Source: an uncultured Mucispirillum sp. (GTDB lineage Bacteria > Chrysiogenota > Deferribacteres > Deferribacterales > Mucispirillaceae). Taken from it: 64,000 nucleotides of DNA. The notes beneath the pieces are model-generated. The model was not told the origin of the DNA, searched no databases, and was given only the letters and a program-made list of their open reading frames with translations. Below are positions 62,746 to 64,000 of this stretch, one piece after another. The translations under genes were made by a program, and so were the position numbers. Within the stretch, counting starts at the first letter, position 1. Each line of letters opens with the position of its first letter. Location: NCBI GenBank assembly GCA_944325215.1, contig CALUZC010000012.1, positions 1 to 64,000 of the forward strand. Reading direction: 5' to 3'.

Positions 62746-64000
62746 CTACCACAAAAAGTTAACCCACATTTCAACAGTGTGAACATCTGGTTGTAAATCA
62801 GCATTTTTGAATAAATCTGCATATTCAAATACATACTCCAATTGTAATGCACACCATTCAACAGGTTTATAAATTGCACCAATATATGCTAAAGTGGTAT
62901 TTTCATTATTAACACGTTGATTAATAAAATCAAAATTATTAATCATGCCGTTCATTCTAATAGGACTATTTCTATATTGATAGTTTTGAACGTTTACACC
63001 AAGCCATGCTTCAAGCTGCTCTGTAAAAACTTGTGTCATTCTAAAACCACCAACAACCTGGGATATACCATTTTGATATTTTGTTTCAGGAACATTGTAG
63101 TAATCTACAATTAAACTAAGGTAGTTATTTCTATGAATAAGACCTACTAAGTCTATATTACCAAATACTCTGTGGTAATTTCTATCACCATATAATGTTT
63201 TAAAGTTAAATCTTCCTTCGTAACCAACACCAATTAATAGTTTATCAACTATTCCTTGTGTTATCTTTCCCCCCCCCATGATGTATTCACTTGAACCAAG
63301 TAAACCTTCATATAAGGATACGTATGTATTAATAGGGTCATTATTAATTGTAGCCTGCCCATTTACATAAAGAGAAATACCTGTTTTGCTGGCATGAATA
63401 TCAGAATCTATACCTGCTTCATACACTACAGCTTTACCTATTAAATCAGCTTCAGCATATATATTAGCAGCCATTGGGTTAAAACTCAGTGCCTGGTCAA
63501 GTCTTGCCCTTGCAACATGAGTATTTAAATTACCACCATCATCATGCATAAAATAGCTGTATGCAAGTTTAATACGAGTGCCGGAACTTTCCACTGGTAT
63601 TTCAATATTAGTACCAGCTACTTGAGTTTTTAAGTTACTATAATAGCTAACAGGTAAACCATAATAAACGTTCATATTAAAATATTGAGAAGGTGTTACT
63701 TTTATATTAGCACCATCAATTTTATATCCATCAATTTGAGCAAGATAAATTCTACCAAGCGAAATATCTGTTATTGGTATAACATTTTTAAATTCCATAT
63801 TACCCTGGTATATTCTAAAATCGCCATCAAGATTTTCTGCACTGCGAGTAAATTCATTATAAGAACGAGATGCGTAAAGACCATCATAAAATCTATGATA
63901 ATTTCTATCACCAATAGTTGGTGCATTATCATATGCCCCACGAACATTTAAATTTAACACAAATTCACCTTGACCAACCTGAACACCACTTAATCTTAAG
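62746..64000 (-). CDS. Outer-membrane beta-barrel of the cytochrome operon (5' end outside window)
   Basis: The frame runs from the window end, with no start codon needed inside it (SGVQVGQGEF continues into VLNLNVRGAYDNAP). About 417 residues are visible: repeated amphipathic strands, an aromatic C-terminus (MWVNFLW) and no haem motif. It is consistent with a porin that holds or passes electrons for the cytochromes downstream, in the manner of MtrB/PioB-type conduits, but homology is not proven. Nine consecutive G (63269-63277) encode MGGGK mid-barrel, a site prone to slippage; the frame is currently open. Confidence 0.82.
   Translation of the reverse strand, partial: LRLSGVQVGQGEFVLNLNVRGAYDNAPTIGDRNYHRFYDGLYASRSYNEFTRSAENLDGDFRIYQGNMEFKNVIPITDISLGRIYLAQIDGYKIDGANIKVTPSQYFNMNVYYGLPVSYYSNLKTQVAGTNIEIPVESSGTRIKLAYSYFMHDDGGNLNTHVARARLDQALSFNPMAANIYAEADLIGKAVVYEAGIDSDIHASKTGISLYVNGQATINNDPINTYVSLYEGLLGSSEYIMGGGKITQGIVDKLLIGVGYEGRFNFKTLYGDRNYHRVFGNIDLVGLIHRNNYLSLIVDYYNVPETKYQNGISQVVGGFRMTQVFTEQLEAWLGVNVQNYQYRNSPIRMNGMINNFDFINQRVNNENTTLAYIGAIYKPVEWCALQLEYVFEYADLFKNADLQPDVHTVEMWVNFLW
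63269..63277 (-). repeat. G9 homopolymer inside the barrel gene
   Basis: Nine G on the coding strand within ATG GGG GGG GGA AAG. A loss of one G gives TAA within a few codons, a gain gives TGA about 8 codons later. The 1113-1121 promoter tract has the same length and base. Confidence 0.95.

Noticed and set aside
1-64000. CRISPR array, prophage, tRNA or rRNA genes
   Set aside because: No regularly spaced repeats, no phage structural genes and no tRNA or rRNA signatures were seen on reading both strands.

Overview
This is an AT-rich bacterial chromosome segment from a Gram-negative-type cell: it has lipoproteins with lipoboxes, outer-membrane beta-barrels, multihaem c-type cytochromes, a SPOR protein and a YbgF-like factor. 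The combination of porin-cytochrome genes, bacteriohaemerythrin, a sigma54-dependent NtrC-type regulator, CheV and the pyrH-frr-uppS-cdsA-dxr block fits the Deferribacterota, and the very low GC recalls the Mucispirillum lineage. That assignment is inferred from gene content and cannot be proven here. No tRNA, rRNA, CRISPR array, transposase or prophage was seen.

Layout. 0-3.3 kb: a duplicated 5' end flanking an outer-membrane beta-barrel gene, then an operon of a CMD/cupin protein, a frameshifted FMN reductase and a cyclophilin-like protein. 3.3-5.1 kb: rpsB-tsf with a structured leader. 5.1-11.6 kb: secreted or membrane proteins, lgt, a DJ-1 protein, a metallo-beta-lactamase-fold protein, a patatin and a twice-frameshifted tocopherol-cyclase-like gene. 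11.6-23.6 kb (minus strand): a Ter/TelA stress-response locus with TelA, three TerD proteins, a Ca2+ P-type ATPase and a predicted nucleoside-like metabolite module (HAD phosphatase, CitE-like aldolase, PRTase-TRSP, StiP-type PRTase, YceG-like protein). 23.8-34 kb: outer-membrane barrels, an alpha/beta hydrolase lipoprotein, a DUF3015/DUF4105 pair, a membrane PHP-like protein with a truncated paralogue, bacteriohaemerythrin and a large acidic membrane protein. 34.3-43 kb: housekeeping genes (rpmB, trmB, NfeD-type protease, radical SAM, pyrH-frr-uppS-cdsA-dxr). 43.3-49.3 kb: lepB, lepA, an amber-interrupted small gene, an adenine methyltransferase, a YbgF-like protein and cheV. 49.5-60.5 kb: a TPR protein, an NtrB/NtrC-like pair, argS, a SPOR protein, a PgaB-like glycosidase, hemG and a DUF4241 protein. 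60.8-64 kb (minus strand): three multihaem cytochromes downstream of an outer-membrane barrel that runs off the window.

The main discovery-type signal is a pair of nine-base G/C homopolymers. Each sits where slippage would switch a surface protein. One lies between TTGACA and TATAAT of the promoter for the barrel gene at 420-1073. The other is inside the coding sequence of the cytochrome-associated barrel at 63.27 kb, where a one-base slip either way gives an early stop. Together they suggest phase variation of outer-membrane proteins. Several genes are also broken by single events: in-frame ambers at 6130 and 46025, a one-base frameshift at about 2360, and two A-tract frameshifts in one gene. 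These may be natural decay, translational recoding or sequence error.
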